A DNA stretch of 64,000 nt from an uncultured Actinomycetes bacterium (lineage in GTDB: Bacteria > Actinomycetota > Actinomycetes > Nanopelagicales > Nanopelagicaceae), in the NCBI GenBank assembly GCA_903895995.1, contig CAITVX010000020.1, positions 1 through 64,000 of the forward strand, written 5' to 3'. Every line of letters begins with the position of its first letter. Positions within the stretch are counted from its first letter, which is position 1. This document shows positions 1 through 8,187 of the stretch, in pieces. The notes under the pieces are model-generated. The model was not told where the DNA came from and ran no database searches. It saw nothing but the letters and a program-made list of their open reading frames with translations. The translations under genes and the position numbers were made by a program.

Positions 1-77
1 CGAACCCGGAAGCTAAGCCTCTCTGCGTCGATGGTACTGCAAGGGGGACCTTGTGGGAGAGTAGATCGCCGCCGGAC
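1..77 (+). rRNA. rrf: 5S ribosomal RNA, 3' part
   Basis: The first 77 bases match the 3' two thirds of a bacterial 5S rRNA: the CCGAACCCGGAAGCTAAGCC-type segment, then the GATGGTACTGC and GGGAGAGTAG segments, ending with GCCGCCGGAC. The 5' end lies outside the window. Its position just before a strong terminator suggests it is the last gene of an rRNA operon coming from the left. The exact 3' end is placed by analogy with other 5S genes. Confidence 0.9.
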
Positions 78-87
78 ATCATTTAGA

Positions 88-137
88 AGAGCACTTGCTC
101 CTCACATTACGTGAGTCGAGCAAGTGCTCTTTTTTTA
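88..137 (+). terminator. Intrinsic terminator of the rRNA operon
   Basis: A 13-bp perfect stem (AGAGCACTTGCTC at 88-100 with GAGCAAGTGCTCT at 118-130) is topped by a second 5-bp stem (CTCAC 101-105 with GTGAG 111-115) and followed directly by a run of T from 130. This is a textbook Rho-independent terminator and ends transcription of the rRNA operon. The rest of the gap up to 255 holds no other clear element apart from the Shine-Dalgarno sequence of the next gene. Confidence 0.95.
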
Positions 138-255
138 TTTCTCCACATACTCATCTTCTCAACAGTTACAGAAATAACTCCATACATTAATCCATCTCTC
201 TCATAGATTCCGGTACTGCCCAGATGAGGCAGAAAAAATCGGGATCGGAAGAGAT

Positions 256-609
256 ATGAAGAAGAAAGTTGACTCTGCAAAAGTTGCAGATGAAGGATTT
301 GAACCGTGTAATGAAGTTCTCCTAGTCGGACGAGTAAGTGCTCCTGCATCTCTCAAAGAGCTGCCAAGTGGAGATAAGGTTGTGGAGTTTCGCGTGATTG
401 TCGACCGTGCCTCATCACGTGGAAAGAAGCGTGAAGTGGATACTCTCGATATCGCAGCATGGAGCGCATCGGCGCGAAAGGCAGCGCTGGCAGTGAAGGC
501 AGAGGAGTGGATCGAGGTTCAGGGAGCGGTTCGTAGGCGCTTCTGGCAGGCCCCACATGGTCTTGCAAGTCGCTGGCAGGTTGAAGCTCTCTGTATCACG
601 CGTCTATAA
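256..609 (+). CDS. Single-stranded DNA-binding protein-like (OB fold)
   Basis: This 117-aa protein resembles the OB-fold core of bacterial SSB: a start of the fold at NEVLLVGRVSAPAS, the strand region VVEFRVIVDR, then TLDIAAWSASARKAAL and the EWIEVQGAVRRRFW strand. It should bind single-stranded DNA. It ends in LCITRL and lacks the acidic C-terminal tail (DDDIPF type) that canonical replicative SSB uses to recruit partners, so it is probably an accessory SSB and another ssb gene is expected elsewhere. The start has a GGAAGAG ribosome binding site a few bases upstream. It stands alone after the rRNA terminator, on the same strand as the following gene. Confidence 0.7.
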   Translation: MKKKVDSAKVADEGFEPCNEVLLVGRVSAPASLKELPSGDKVVEFRVIVDRASSRGKKREVDTLDIAAWSASARKAALAVKAEEWIEVQGAVRRRFWQAPHGLASRWQVEALCITRL

Positions 610-662
610 GCCCTATTTACGCGATAAAAGTGTCAAAAAAGCGGGTGAGTCTGCTTATTGGG

Positions 663-674
663 TACGGTACTCGT
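663..674 (+). promoter_or_regulatory. Leaderless-type -10 promoter element
   Basis: TACGGT (663-668) fits the actinobacterial -10 pattern TAnnnT and lies exactly six bases before ATG 675, so transcription would start at or next to the start codon. No Shine-Dalgarno sequence or clear -35 box is seen. The same geometry recurs at many gene starts in this window. Confidence 0.55.
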
Positions 675-839
675 ATGGATATTTCAGATTCTTCCGAGAA
701 CCAATCAAGTCAAAGTATTGAATCGATCCGCGATCGAATCTCTGCGGTCCAAGGAAAAGATCTCAACGAACACGTTGGTGAATTCGATGCGATTCACCAC
801 CAACTTGAACGCGCACTCGCTGCCATTGATGGGCTCTAA
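675..839 (+). CDS. Small conserved actinobacterial protein (Rv1693-like position)
   Basis: A 54-aa protein begins MDISDSSENQ and ends HHQLERALAAIDGL; it is acidic at the N-terminus and likely helical in its second half (EHVGEFDAIHHQLERALAAID). No function is known to me. In Mycobacterium tuberculosis a protein of similar size (Rv1693) sits at the same place just before tlyA, which supports this being a real gene. An in-frame GTG at 630 would give 69 aa, but ATG 675 is preferred because a TACGGT element lies exactly six bases upstream. It is eight bases from tlyA, so the two are probably cotranscribed. Confidence 0.6.
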   Translation: MDISDSSENQSSQSIESIRDRISAVQGKDLNEHVGEFDAIHHQLERALAAIDGL

Positions 840-847
840 AGGAATTC

Positions 848-1636
848 ATGAAGACAAGGCTCGATGCTGAATTAGTTCGCAGGGGTTTAGCGCGCTCGCG
901 CGAACATGCGGCTGATCTCATCGAGTCTCGTTCAGTACTCGTGATTGGTATTCCTGCCACCAAGCCGGCAACCCAGGTAGATGCAGAGACTTCCATAACT
1001 ATCGCAGGCGATCGAGATGATTATGTTTCACGCGGTGGTCATAAATTAGCTGGTGCGTTAGATGCATTTCCACAGATTCATGTTGCCGGAAAGCGTGCAC
1101 TCGATGCCGGTGCTTCAACCGGTGGTTTTACAGATGTGCTTTTAAAGCGTGAAGTAGGTGGCGTTGTTGCAGTCGATGTTGGTTATGGTCAGATGGCTTG
1201 GGAGATCAGACAAGATCCCCGCGTGACTGTCTTAGATCGCACCAATGTTCGACATCTTACGATTGAGCAGATAGGCGAGCCGGTCGATTTGATCGTTGCA
1301 GATCTAAGTTTTATCTCACTCTCGCTGGTGTTGCCCGCACTGGTATCTGTCTCGCGTACATCTGCTGATTTCCTTGTTATGGTGAAGCCACAATTTGAAG
1401 TCGGCCGCGAGAAGCTAGGGGCAGGTGGAGTTGTTCGCGATCCAGCCCTTCGCAAATCGGCAGTGAAAGATGTTGCTGATGCCGCTTACGATATGGGTCT
1501 TGGCTGTTACGGTGTTGTTGCAAGCTCCCTTCCAGGACCGAGTGGCAATGTTGAATATTTCTTATGGTTGAAACGTGGAAGTGACGAGATCTCTGATGAG
1601 GCCCTCGATCATGCAATCTCGGAAGGACCACAGTAA
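848..1636 (+). CDS. tlyA: 16S/23S rRNA (cytidine-2'-O)-methyltransferase TlyA
   Basis: TlyA uses SAM to methylate the 2'-OH of specific cytidines in 16S and 23S rRNA. The 262-aa protein has an N-terminal S4 RNA-binding domain (about 1-60, TRLDAELVRRGLARSREHA) joined by the YVSRGGHKL linker to a Rossmann methyltransferase domain with the SAM loop LDAGASTGGF at 85-94 and a KPQFE motif. The length is normal. A good AAAGGA ribosome binding site precedes ATG 848. Its stop abuts the nadK start (1637), as in mycobacteria where tlyA, ppnK and recN form one operon. Confidence 0.95.
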   Translation: MKTRLDAELVRRGLARSREHAADLIESRSVLVIGIPATKPATQVDAETSITIAGDRDDYVSRGGHKLAGALDAFPQIHVAGKRALDAGASTGGFTDVLLKREVGGVVAVDVGYGQMAWEIRQDPRVTVLDRTNVRHLTIEQIGEPVDLIVADLSFISLSLVLPALVSVSRTSADFLVMVKPQFEVGREKLGAGGVVRDPALRKSAVKDVADAAYDMGLGCYGVVASSLPGPSGNVEYFLWLKRGSDEISDEALDHAISEGPQ

Positions 1637-2485
1637 ATGAAGAGAAAAGTTCTTCTCGTTATCCATCCCTCTAAATCTGAGGCAGCTGAACTTGCAGCTG
1701 AACTTGCAGCGCAGCTTGATAAGGCAGGATTTGAAGTTCTCTCCAACTTTTCCAAGAAACTTGCGCACATCAGCCCTCTTGAAAGTGTCTCTGGAGTGGA
1801 AGTTGCGGTCGTTCTTGGTGGAGATGGAACCATCCTTCGTGCCGCCGAGATCGTACAAGGCTACAAGATTCCGATACTAGGAATCAATATGGGAACTGTT
1901 GGTTTCCTCGCTGAGATTTCACGACCTTCGGTTGATGCGATCGTTACCGCACTCCTCGCGAAATCGTATAGCGGTGAAGAGCGTCTTCTGCTCAAGCATT
2001 CTGTCGAGCGCAAAGGCGCTGTGGTGCACTCAGGTTGGGCTCTTAATGAAGTGACAGTTGGCCGTAATGATTCTCAGATGGTTGAACTCTTTGTGCAGAT
2101 TGATGGAAGACCATTATCGCGCTGGGGTTGTGACGGAGTCATTGCAGCGACCCCAACTGGATCTACTGCATATGCCTTTTCAGCAGGTGGCCCTGTGGTC
2201 TGGCCGGCAGTCCATGCAATCGTCTTCCTTCCGCTTGCAGCACACGCTTTATTCTCTCGGCCAATGGTGATCTCTCCTGATTCAGTAATTGCGATTGATA
2301 TCGAATCCTCAAACGCCCAGCTCTCATCTGATGGCATGCGAACATTCACTTTGGATAAGAGTGATCGAGTCACTATTTTCAAAGAGGGGCACACGGTTGA
2401 ACTTGTTCATCTCGATGATGACACCTTTACGGATCGCCTTGTGGCTAAATTTAAGTTACCCATTGAAGGCTGGCGCGGTGAGTGA
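1637..2485 (+). CDS. nadK: NAD kinase
   Basis: NAD kinase phosphorylates NAD+ to NADP+ in the cytoplasm. The 282-aa protein shows the diagnostic GGDGT motif at residues 61-65 (VVLGGDGTILRAA) and the glycine-rich TPTGSTAYAFSAGGPVV segment that forms part of the NAD site. The length is usual for bacterial NadK. The start codon follows the tlyA stop without a gap and its end overlaps recN by eight bases, so translation of the three genes is likely coupled. Confidence 0.95.
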   Translation: MKRKVLLVIHPSKSEAAELAAELAAQLDKAGFEVLSNFSKKLAHISPLESVSGVEVAVVLGGDGTILRAAEIVQGYKIPILGINMGTVGFLAEISRPSVDAIVTALLAKSYSGEERLLLKHSVERKGAVVHSGWALNEVTVGRNDSQMVELFVQIDGRPLSRWGCDGVIAATPTGSTAYAFSAGGPVVWPAVHAIVFLPLAAHALFSRPMVISPDSVIAIDIESSNAQLSSDGMRTFTLDKSDRVTIFKEGHTVELVHLDDDTFTDRLVAKFKLPIEGWRGE

Positions 2486-4214
2486 AAATCACGGTCCAGT
2501 AAGTTCACTCGACGAAATTTCCATACGAGGCCTCGGCGTCATCGAGAGCGCAGTTGTGGAGTTCTCCGCAGGTTTGACTGTCCTCACTGGCGAAACTGGT
2601 GCAGGAAAGACGATGGTCCTCAGCGCTCTTGGTTTAGTGCTTGGAGCAAAAGGTGATGCAGACCTTGTCCGCACAGGTTCTGATCGGACAGTTGTCTCTG
2701 CCAGGTTTTGCGCCAATCCAAAGATTGTAGAGAACGTTCTTGATTCTGGTGGTGATGTGGATGGAAACGAAATCCTCCTGACCAGAACAATCTCTGCCGA
2801 AGGTAAGTCACGAATCTCTATTGGTGGAGCGCTGAGCACTGCCGGGAAAGTCTCTGAGATCGCTGAAACACTGGTTGAAATTCACGGGCAATCGACGAAC
2901 TTGCGATTATCTAAAGCTGCGGTCCAACGAGAAGTGCTCGACTCTTTTGTAGGAGCGCATGATGCGATTGGTCTTTACCAGAAGCTCTACGAGGAGTACC
3001 GAACTCTCTCTCACCGGATTATCGCTCTCAAAGAACACAGCGCAAAGAAAGATAGCCAGATAGCCGAATTGAAAACATTTGCCGATGAATTTGCGAAGTT
3101 GATGCCAAAAGCGGGAGAACTCGCCTCTATCGATGATGAGATCAATCGACTAGGAAGTGTTGAGGAGTTAAATAGCGCATTAACTTCTACTTTGAATCTA
3201 CTCGAAGATGAGGACCGCGGGGTCATAAATACCCTTCAATTGGCACGCCGCACCTTAGAGTCGATTAAATCAAAGGATTCAACCCTCGATATACATATTG
3301 ATAAATATACGAGTGTTCTCTTCGACCTCACCGATGTTATGGCCGATGTAGTTTCATATCTCGCACGGTTAGAGGCTAATCCACAACGCTTCGATCAACT
3401 CCAGCAACGCAAATCTGGGATCAATGCGCTCCTGAAGAAATTCGGTGAAGGCAGCGATCGCGACCTCGCATATGTGAATTTGATTGCACGGTATGAGAGT
3501 GCAGAGGAGAGCCTGGCTGATCTCACCGGTGGAGATCAACGTATCGCTGAACTCGAATCAGAGTTGGCCGCAGTCTTTAAAAAATTAAAGGCCTCGGCAG
3601 GAGAAGTTTCAAAATTGAGATCGAAAGGTGCAGCGCAGTTATCTAAACTCACTACGTTGGAGATGCAACAACTTTCGATGCCGAATTCACAATTGATCTG
3701 CGAAATAAAAACCCTTCCTGGTGAGAAATTCTCTGATTATGGACTCTTTGGTTTAGATGAAGTCTCGCTTCTCTTTGCAGGGCATAGCGGTGCACAACCT
3801 CTTCCTCTCTCCAAAGTAGCAAGTGGAGGCGAAGTTTCGCGAGTTATGCTCGCTCTCTCTGTGGTGATCGCCGAATCATCTCCAATAGGTACGTACATCT
3901 TTGATGAAGTTGATGCCGGAGTGGGTGGCGCTGCTGCGGTTGAGGTAGGAAGACGATTGAAGAAGCTCTCCAAAGTTGCACAGGTGATTGTGGTGACTCA
4001 TCTTGCTCAAGTAGCTGTCTGGGGGGATAGCCATCTCTTAGTGCAGAAGGATCAGACTGGTTCAGTGAGCGCATCGGATGTTAAGCGACTCACCGAAGCA
4101 GAACGCAAGGTAGAAATCGCCAGGATGCTCTCTGGCCAAGCGCAATCTGCAACCGCCCAAGAACACGCAGCCGAGCTCTTAGAGTTAGTGAGAAATTCTT
4201 CTATCCTCACGTGA
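2478..4214 (+). CDS. recN: DNA repair protein RecN
   Basis: RecN is an SMC-like ATPase acting in double-strand break repair. The 578-aa product has Walker A GETGAGKT at about 38-45, a long coiled-coil middle (roughly 150-370), the ABC signature VASGGEVSRVML and Walker B YIFDEVDAGVGG. GTG 2478 is chosen as the start: it puts the conserved ISIRGLGVIE strand at the N-terminus, gives the family length, has GAAGG upstream and overlaps nadK by eight bases. The frame stays open for another 190 bases upstream inside nadK, but that part is not RecN-like. No LexA-type box was recognised nearby. Confidence 0.95.
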   Translation: MSENHGPVSSLDEISIRGLGVIESAVVEFSAGLTVLTGETGAGKTMVLSALGLVLGAKGDADLVRTGSDRTVVSARFCANPKIVENVLDSGGDVDGNEILLTRTISAEGKSRISIGGALSTAGKVSEIAETLVEIHGQSTNLRLSKAAVQREVLDSFVGAHDAIGLYQKLYEEYRTLSHRIIALKEHSAKKDSQIAELKTFADEFAKLMPKAGELASIDDEINRLGSVEELNSALTSTLNLLEDEDRGVINTLQLARRTLESIKSKDSTLDIHIDKYTSVLFDLTDVMADVVSYLARLEANPQRFDQLQQRKSGINALLKKFGEGSDRDLAYVNLIARYESAEESLADLTGGDQRIAELESELAAVFKKLKASAGEVSKLRSKGAAQLSKLTTLEMQQLSMPNSQLICEIKTLPGEKFSDYGLFGLDEVSLLFAGHSGAQPLPLSKVASGGEVSRVMLALSVVIAESSPIGTYIFDEVDAGVGGAAAVEVGRRLKKLSKVAQVIVVTHLAQVAVWGDSHLLVQKDQTGSVSASDVKRLTEAERKVEIARMLSGQAQSATAQEHAAELLELVRNSSILT

Positions 4215-4228
4215 TAGGTTAGTGCTCC

Positions 4229-5884
4229 ATGACCAGCCCTCATGTAACCAAACATCTCTTTGTCACCGGGGGCGTAGCCTCAAGTCTTGGAAAAGGCCTC
4301 ACAGCATCTAGCCTTGGCCGCCTCTTAACATCACGCGGAGTACGCGTAACGATGCAGAAGCTCGATCCTTACCTCAATGTGGATCCAGGAACGATGAATC
4401 CCTTCCAACACGGCGAGGTATTCGTTACTGATGATGGCGCAGAGACAGATCTTGATATCGGCCATTACGAACGATTCCTTGATCGCAACTTGGTTGGTTC
4501 GGCAAATGTGACCACAGGTCAGGTCTATTCAAATGTGATCGCTAAAGAGCGCCGCGGAGGATACCTTGGAGATACAGTCCAAGTAATTCCACACATCACA
4601 AATGAGATCAAAGAACGAATCCGCTCCATGGCAGGTCCAGATATTGACTTGGTGATTACAGAAGTTGGCGGCACCGTTGGAGATATTGAATCTCTACCAT
4701 TTTTAGAAGCTGCCCGTCAGATCCGACAAGATGTTGGTCGCGATAATGTCTTCTATCTGCATGTTTCCCTTGTTCCATATATCGGACCATCTGGAGAGCT
4801 GAAGACAAAACCTACTCAGCATTCAGTTGCTGCACTTCGCTCCATTGGTATTGCACCTGATGCGATCGTTATCCGTTCAGATCGTGAAATTCCTGATTCG
4901 GTGAAACGCAAAATTTCAAATATGTGCGATGTGGATGCAGAGGCCGTCGTTGCAGCTGTGGATGCACCCTCAATTTATGATATCCCTAAGGTGATCCATA
5001 GCGAGGGTCTTGATAGTTATGTAGTCCGCCGCTTGAGCCTCAATGCCACAGAGATGGTCTGGGGTGAATGGGATGAGCTATTGAAGAAGGTTCACCATCC
5101 TAAGCATCATGTCACTGTCGGCCTCGTCGGTAAGTACGTGGATCTCCCGGATGCTTATCTCTCTGTGACCGAAGCTCTACGTGCGGGCGGTTTCGCGAAT
5201 GATGCAAAGGTCCACATCAAGTGGATTCCATCTGATGATTGCTCAACACCTGAAGGAGCACGCGCGAATCTCGCCGATGTAGATGCTGTCTGCGTTCCCG
5301 GTGGCTTCGGTGTTCGTGGAATTGAAGGAAAACTTGGTGCACTCACCTATGCCCGAGAGAATAAAATTCCGACCTTAGGCCTCTGCCTTGGTCTGCAATG
5401 TATGGTGATTGAAGCGGCGAGATCCCTTGCTCATCTTGAAGGGGCAAGTTCGGCTGAGTTTGAACCAGAAACTAAATATCCTGTCATCGCGACCATGGCC
5501 TCTCAAGAAGCGATCGTTGCAGGCGAAGGGGATATGGGCGGAACTATGCGCCTTGGACTTTATCCAGCAGTTCTGGAGAAAGGCTCCATTGTTGCTCGTG
5601 TATATAACTCCGAACTTGTTCAAGAACGCCATCGCCATCGCTACGAAGTAAACAATAAATATCGCGATCAAATCTCTGCAACCGGTCTGAGATTTACAGG
5701 GCTCTCACCAGATCAACATCTTGTGGAATTCGTCGAACTTCCAGAAGAGGTACATCCATATTACGTGGGAACTCAGGCTCACCCAGAATTTCTCTCCCGC
5801 CCAACAAGACCACACCCACTCTTTGCAGGTCTCGTTGCAGCAGCCATCAAGAACGGGTTGAAGAAGGGCCATGAAAGCAACTGA
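4229..5884 (+). CDS. pyrG: CTP synthase
   Basis: PyrG converts UTP to CTP with glutamine as nitrogen donor. The 551-aa protein has the N-terminal amidoligase domain ([17 protein letters not shown] at the start, [13 protein letters not shown]) and a C-terminal class I glutamine amidotransferase domain with the VPGGFG oxyanion region, the nucleophile Cys in LCLGLQCM and the His-Glu pair in QAHPEF. Length and motifs are complete. A TAGGTT element (4215-4220) lies eight bases before ATG 4229, a possible near-leaderless promoter, but recN ends only 14 bases upstream, so read-through is also likely. Confidence 0.97.
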   Translation: MTSPHVTKHLFVTGGVASSLGKGLTASSLGRLLTSRGVRVTMQKLDPYLNVDPGTMNPFQHGEVFVTDDGAETDLDIGHYERFLDRNLVGSANVTTGQVYSNVIAKERRGGYLGDTVQVIPHITNEIKERIRSMAGPDIDLVITEVGGTVGDIESLPFLEAARQIRQDVGRDNVFYLHVSLVPYIGPSGELKTKPTQHSVAALRSIGIAPDAIVIRSDREIPDSVKRKISNMCDVDAEAVVAAVDAPSIYDIPKVIHSEGLDSYVVRRLSLNATEMVWGEWDELLKKVHHPKHHVTVGLVGKYVDLPDAYLSVTEALRAGGFANDAKVHIKWIPSDDCSTPEGARANLADVDAVCVPGGFGVRGIEGKLGALTYARENKIPTLGLCLGLQCMVIEAARSLAHLEGASSAEFEPETKYPVIATMASQEAIVAGEGDMGGTMRLGLYPAVLEKGSIVARVYNSELVQERHRHRYEVNNKYRDQISATGLRFTGLSPDQHLVEFVELPEEVHPYYVGTQAHPEFLSRPTRPHPLFAGLVAAAIKNGLKKGHESN

Positions 5885-6791
5885 TGCACTTGTACGTGAG
5901 TACATTTCGCATCTGCGCGTAGAGAAGGGCCTGGCCCGAAATACGACGATCGCATATGAACGCGATCTACTTCGTTTTTCAGCTTTCCTAGCCGAGCAAA
6001 ATTTACCTGTAGATAAATTAACCTCACCGATCATGGATGAGTTTGTTGCATCTCTGAGGGGGAGAGGGGGCAAAGCTCCTCTTGCTGAAAGTTCAATTTC
6101 ACGAGCAGTTGTAGCAATCCGAAATTTCTATGCCTTTGCTTCTCGAGAAGAGAATTTTCTCAATCCCATCAAGGAGTTCAACCCACCCAAGATTCCAAAA
6201 CGCCTTCCAAAGGCGCTATCGCTGCAAGAGGTGGAGTCTCTGATTGCAAACGCCCACCGTGAAGCTGACTTGATCTCCCTACGAGATGTTGCGCTCGTCG
6301 AACTGCTCTATGCAACAGGTGGCCGTGTCTCTGAAATTATTTCTGTAAAGATCTCTGATATCTCGAAATTAGGTGAGAACGAGACTCTAGCGATACGCCT
6401 ACGAGGTAAAGGCGGCAAGGAGCGGATCGTTCCGGTGGGAAAATTTGCCCAACAATCTCTGGATCAATATCTCGTCAGGCTCCGTCCAACCCTCTTGAAA
6501 GAGCGGCGCAATGAGGCCCTTTTCTTAAATGCACGAGGAACGAAATTAAGTCGCCAGAGTGCTTGGTCGATTATCGATGCAGCAGCCAAGCGAGCAGGTC
6601 TTCTCGAGCATGTAACGCCGCATTCCTTGCGACACTCATTTGCTACGCATCTGCTTGATGGGGGCGCTGATATCAGGGTTGTACAAGAGCTACTGGGGCA
6701 CTCATCGGTGACAACAACACAGATCTATACCTTGGTAACTATCGATCGTCTCAGGGAGAGTTATGCGCAGGCGCACCCGCGCGCCCGTTAA
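5871..6791 (+). CDS. xerD: Site-specific tyrosine recombinase XerD
   Basis: A tyrosine recombinase that resolves chromosome dimers at dif. The 306-aa protein has the SAM-like core-binding domain (about 1-95) and a catalytic domain with all expected residues: Arg152 (ATGGRVSE), Lys180 (LRGKGGKE), His251 and Arg254 (HSLRHSF), His277 (LGHSS) and the nucleophile Tyr286 (TTTQIYT). Length is that of XerC/XerD; XerD is favoured by the gene order, since mycobacterial xerD also follows pyrG. The start overlaps the pyrG end by 14 bases, indicating translational coupling. No dif site was identified in the window. Confidence 0.92.
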   Translation: MKATDALVREYISHLRVEKGLARNTTIAYERDLLRFSAFLAEQNLPVDKLTSPIMDEFVASLRGRGGKAPLAESSISRAVVAIRNFYAFASREENFLNPIKEFNPPKIPKRLPKALSLQEVESLIANAHREADLISLRDVALVELLYATGGRVSEIISVKISDISKLGENETLAIRLRGKGGKERIVPVGKFAQQSLDQYLVRLRPTLLKERRNEALFLNARGTKLSRQSAWSIIDAAAKRAGLLEHVTPHSLRHSFATHLLDGGADIRVVQELLGHSSVTTTQIYTLVTIDRLRESYAQAHPRAR

Positions 6792-6815
6792 CTCTTACAA
6801 GTAAAAGTAAGGTTT

Positions 6816-7214
6816 CTATCTTCCGCGCAGTCTGCGGGCGATAATCGATTGATCACCCTTTGCCTCGAGGTCAGCGATGATGATCGCAAGAGATTCACGG
6901 ACGATACGGCCGCGATCAACTGCAAGTCCCAAATCACCACGGAGAGCTAATCTCGCTTGCTCTAGATCGTAGAGTTCATCAGGGGAGAGATAGACGGTGA
7001 TCTTCTCGTCATGGCGTTCACGGCCACTTGGAGAGCGATCGAAGGAATTTGTACGACGCCGTGGAGTCTGGCGAACAGATTTCTTCGCTGCAGTAGTCAT
7101 TGGCGCGTTGGGAACATCTTCGACGGCAGTTGGGGTTGCGTTAGGAACCGCACTCAGCGTTGTTGACTGGCGGAAGAGTTCATCTGCACCTGGAAGTGTT
7201 ACGCGTCTGCTCAT
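6816..7214 (-). CDS. Putative ParA partner protein, ribbon-helix-helix-like
   Basis: A 132-aa protein in three parts: an N-terminal peptide MSRRVTLPGADELFR with basic residues; a low-complexity, Thr/Pro/Arg-rich linker (about 16-68); and a C-terminal region with the pattern of a ribbon-helix-helix domain, a short strand KITVYLS (71-77), a helix (77-93) and a second helix (100-120). Its ATG overlaps the stop of the upstream parA in an ATGA arrangement with GGAGG before it, so the two are coupled. By analogy with ParA-RHH pairs (ParG, omega), it is inferred to bind DNA and stimulate the ATPase through its basic N-terminal peptide. I cannot name an established family for it. Confidence 0.7.
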   Translation of the reverse strand: MSRRVTLPGADELFRQSTTLSAVPNATPTAVEDVPNAPMTTAAKKSVRQTPRRRTNSFDRSPSGRERHDEKITVYLSPDELYDLEQARLALRGDLGLAVDRGRIVRESLAIIIADLEAKGDQSIIARRLRGR

Positions 7215-8128
7215 TTGCTGCCTCCTCGGGCGATTAATTCACGTGCTAGTCGTCGATATGACATTGCTCCTACTGAACTGCTTGCAAAAGTGGTGATTGG
7301 TTCGCCTTGAGATGTGGACTCAGAGAAACGAATTGTTCGCGCAATAATGGTGTCAAAGACCTCATCAGGAAATTGGTTTGCGATTAGCTCGAGAACTTCA
7401 CGGGAATGTGCGGTCTTGCGATCAAATCGCGTAGCGAGAATTCCATCGATCTTTAACTGAGGATTTGTGTTCTCTTGAATCGTCTTGATAGTGCTCTTTA
7501 CAAGAGCTAATCCGTGGATAGCGAAGTATTCACATTCCATTGGAATAATCACACCTGCAGATGCGGTGAGTGCATTCACAGTCAATGTACCCAGAGATGG
7601 CGAGCAGTCGATAAGGATGACGTCGTATTCATCGAGTACTGGAGCGAGCATCTTGCGAAGCTTGTGCTCTTTTGCAATCTCAGAGACGAACTTCGCCTCA
7701 GCTGCTGCCATATCCTCGTGGCCGCGAATAAAATCCATACCTGGAACGTTAGATTTCAAAATCGCGTCATGGATATCAGCGGCTGGATCGTTGAGTAAAT
7801 ACCAGATCGAGTTGTACTGCTCATTCTCAAACGGCTTGATACCGAGTCCAATAGTCATCGAAGCTTGAGAGTCAAAATCAACTAAAAGAACACGTCGACC
7901 AAGCTCTGCGAGCGTAGCCCCAAGGTTGATCGTTGTGGTTGTCTTACCAACGCCACCCTTTTGGTTAACGATCGAGATAATCTTTGCAGGACCTTCTGCA
8001 GGAGTCTTCACCACATCAGAGAAATTGATCGCTGGCTTTCCAACAATGGCAGATGTTTGAGCAAGCTCTTCGTCGCGATTTGTCGATTTAGCGTCGAAGC
8101 GAGAAACCTGTGAATTAACTTTGGCCAT
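7211..8128 (-). CDS. ParA/Soj-family ATPase
   Basis: A ParA-type ATPase of 305 aa. The deviant Walker A KGGVGKTT lies at 57-64 after an N-terminal extension of about 45 residues with no recognisable DNA-binding helix-turn-helix; the Walker B-like strand is VILIDCSPSLG. Such proteins form ATP-dependent dimers on DNA and move or position cargo. A ParA-like gene also lies next to scpA/scpB in M. tuberculosis (Rv1708), distinct from the oriC parAB pair, so a role in chromosome organisation is inferred. It is cotranscribed with the ribbon-helix-helix-like partner and diverges from scpA. Confidence 0.88.
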   Translation of the reverse strand: MAKVNSQVSRFDAKSTNRDEELAQTSAIVGKPAINFSDVVKTPAEGPAKIISIVNQKGGVGKTTTTINLGATLAELGRRVLLVDFDSQASMTIGLGIKPFENEQYNSIWYLLNDPAADIHDAILKSNVPGMDFIRGHEDMAAAEAKFVSEIAKEHKLRKMLAPVLDEYDVILIDCSPSLGTLTVNALTASAGVIIPMECEYFAIHGLALVKSTIKTIQENTNPQLKIDGILATRFDRKTAHSREVLELIANQFPDEVFDTIIARTIRFSESTSQGEPITTFASSSVGAMSYRRLARELIARGGSK

Positions 8129-8140
8129 AGCGGGACTCTA
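8129..8140 (-). promoter_or_regulatory. Leaderless-type promoter of parA
   Basis: On the minus strand TAGAGT (8140-8135) is followed by six bases and then the parA ATG at 8128. There is no Shine-Dalgarno sequence, so a leaderless mRNA is inferred. If scpA starts at 8188 this element stays clear of coding sequence; if scpA began at ATG 8140 it would touch the start codon. Confidence 0.55.
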
Positions 8141-8175
8141 TGGCGCGTGCATTCGAAAAGGCAAGCGCGAATGAG

Positions 8176-8187
8176 TACGGTTCACCT
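8176..8187 (+). promoter_or_regulatory. Leaderless-type promoter that sets the scpA start
   Basis: TACGGT (8176-8181) lies exactly six bases before ATG 8188. The upstream in-frame ATG 8140 has neither a good ribosome binding site nor a TAnnnT element at this distance. This argues that transcription and translation of scpA start at 8188. Confidence 0.5.

Noticed and set aside
211-240. CTGCC/GGCAG hairpin followed by A run as a minus-strand terminator
   Set aside because: On the minus strand the T run precedes the hairpin, so the order is wrong for a terminator.
107-349. Minus-strand open frame over the terminator and the start of the SSB-like gene
   Set aside because: It spans the rRNA terminator hairpin and has no protein-like features; it is a shadow frame.
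630-674. GTG 630 as start of the small protein before tlyA
   Set aside because: No ribosome binding site or promoter geometry; ATG 675 has a TACGGT element six bases upstream and gives the expected length.
2289-2477. N-terminal extension of recN inside nadK
   Set aside because: The extra 63 residues have no RecN similarity and lie fully within nadK in another frame; GTG 2478 gives the family start.
8140-8187. ATG 8140 as start of scpA
   Set aside because: It would touch the parA promoter, has no ribosome binding site, and the extra residues do not look conserved; ATG 8188 is better supported.
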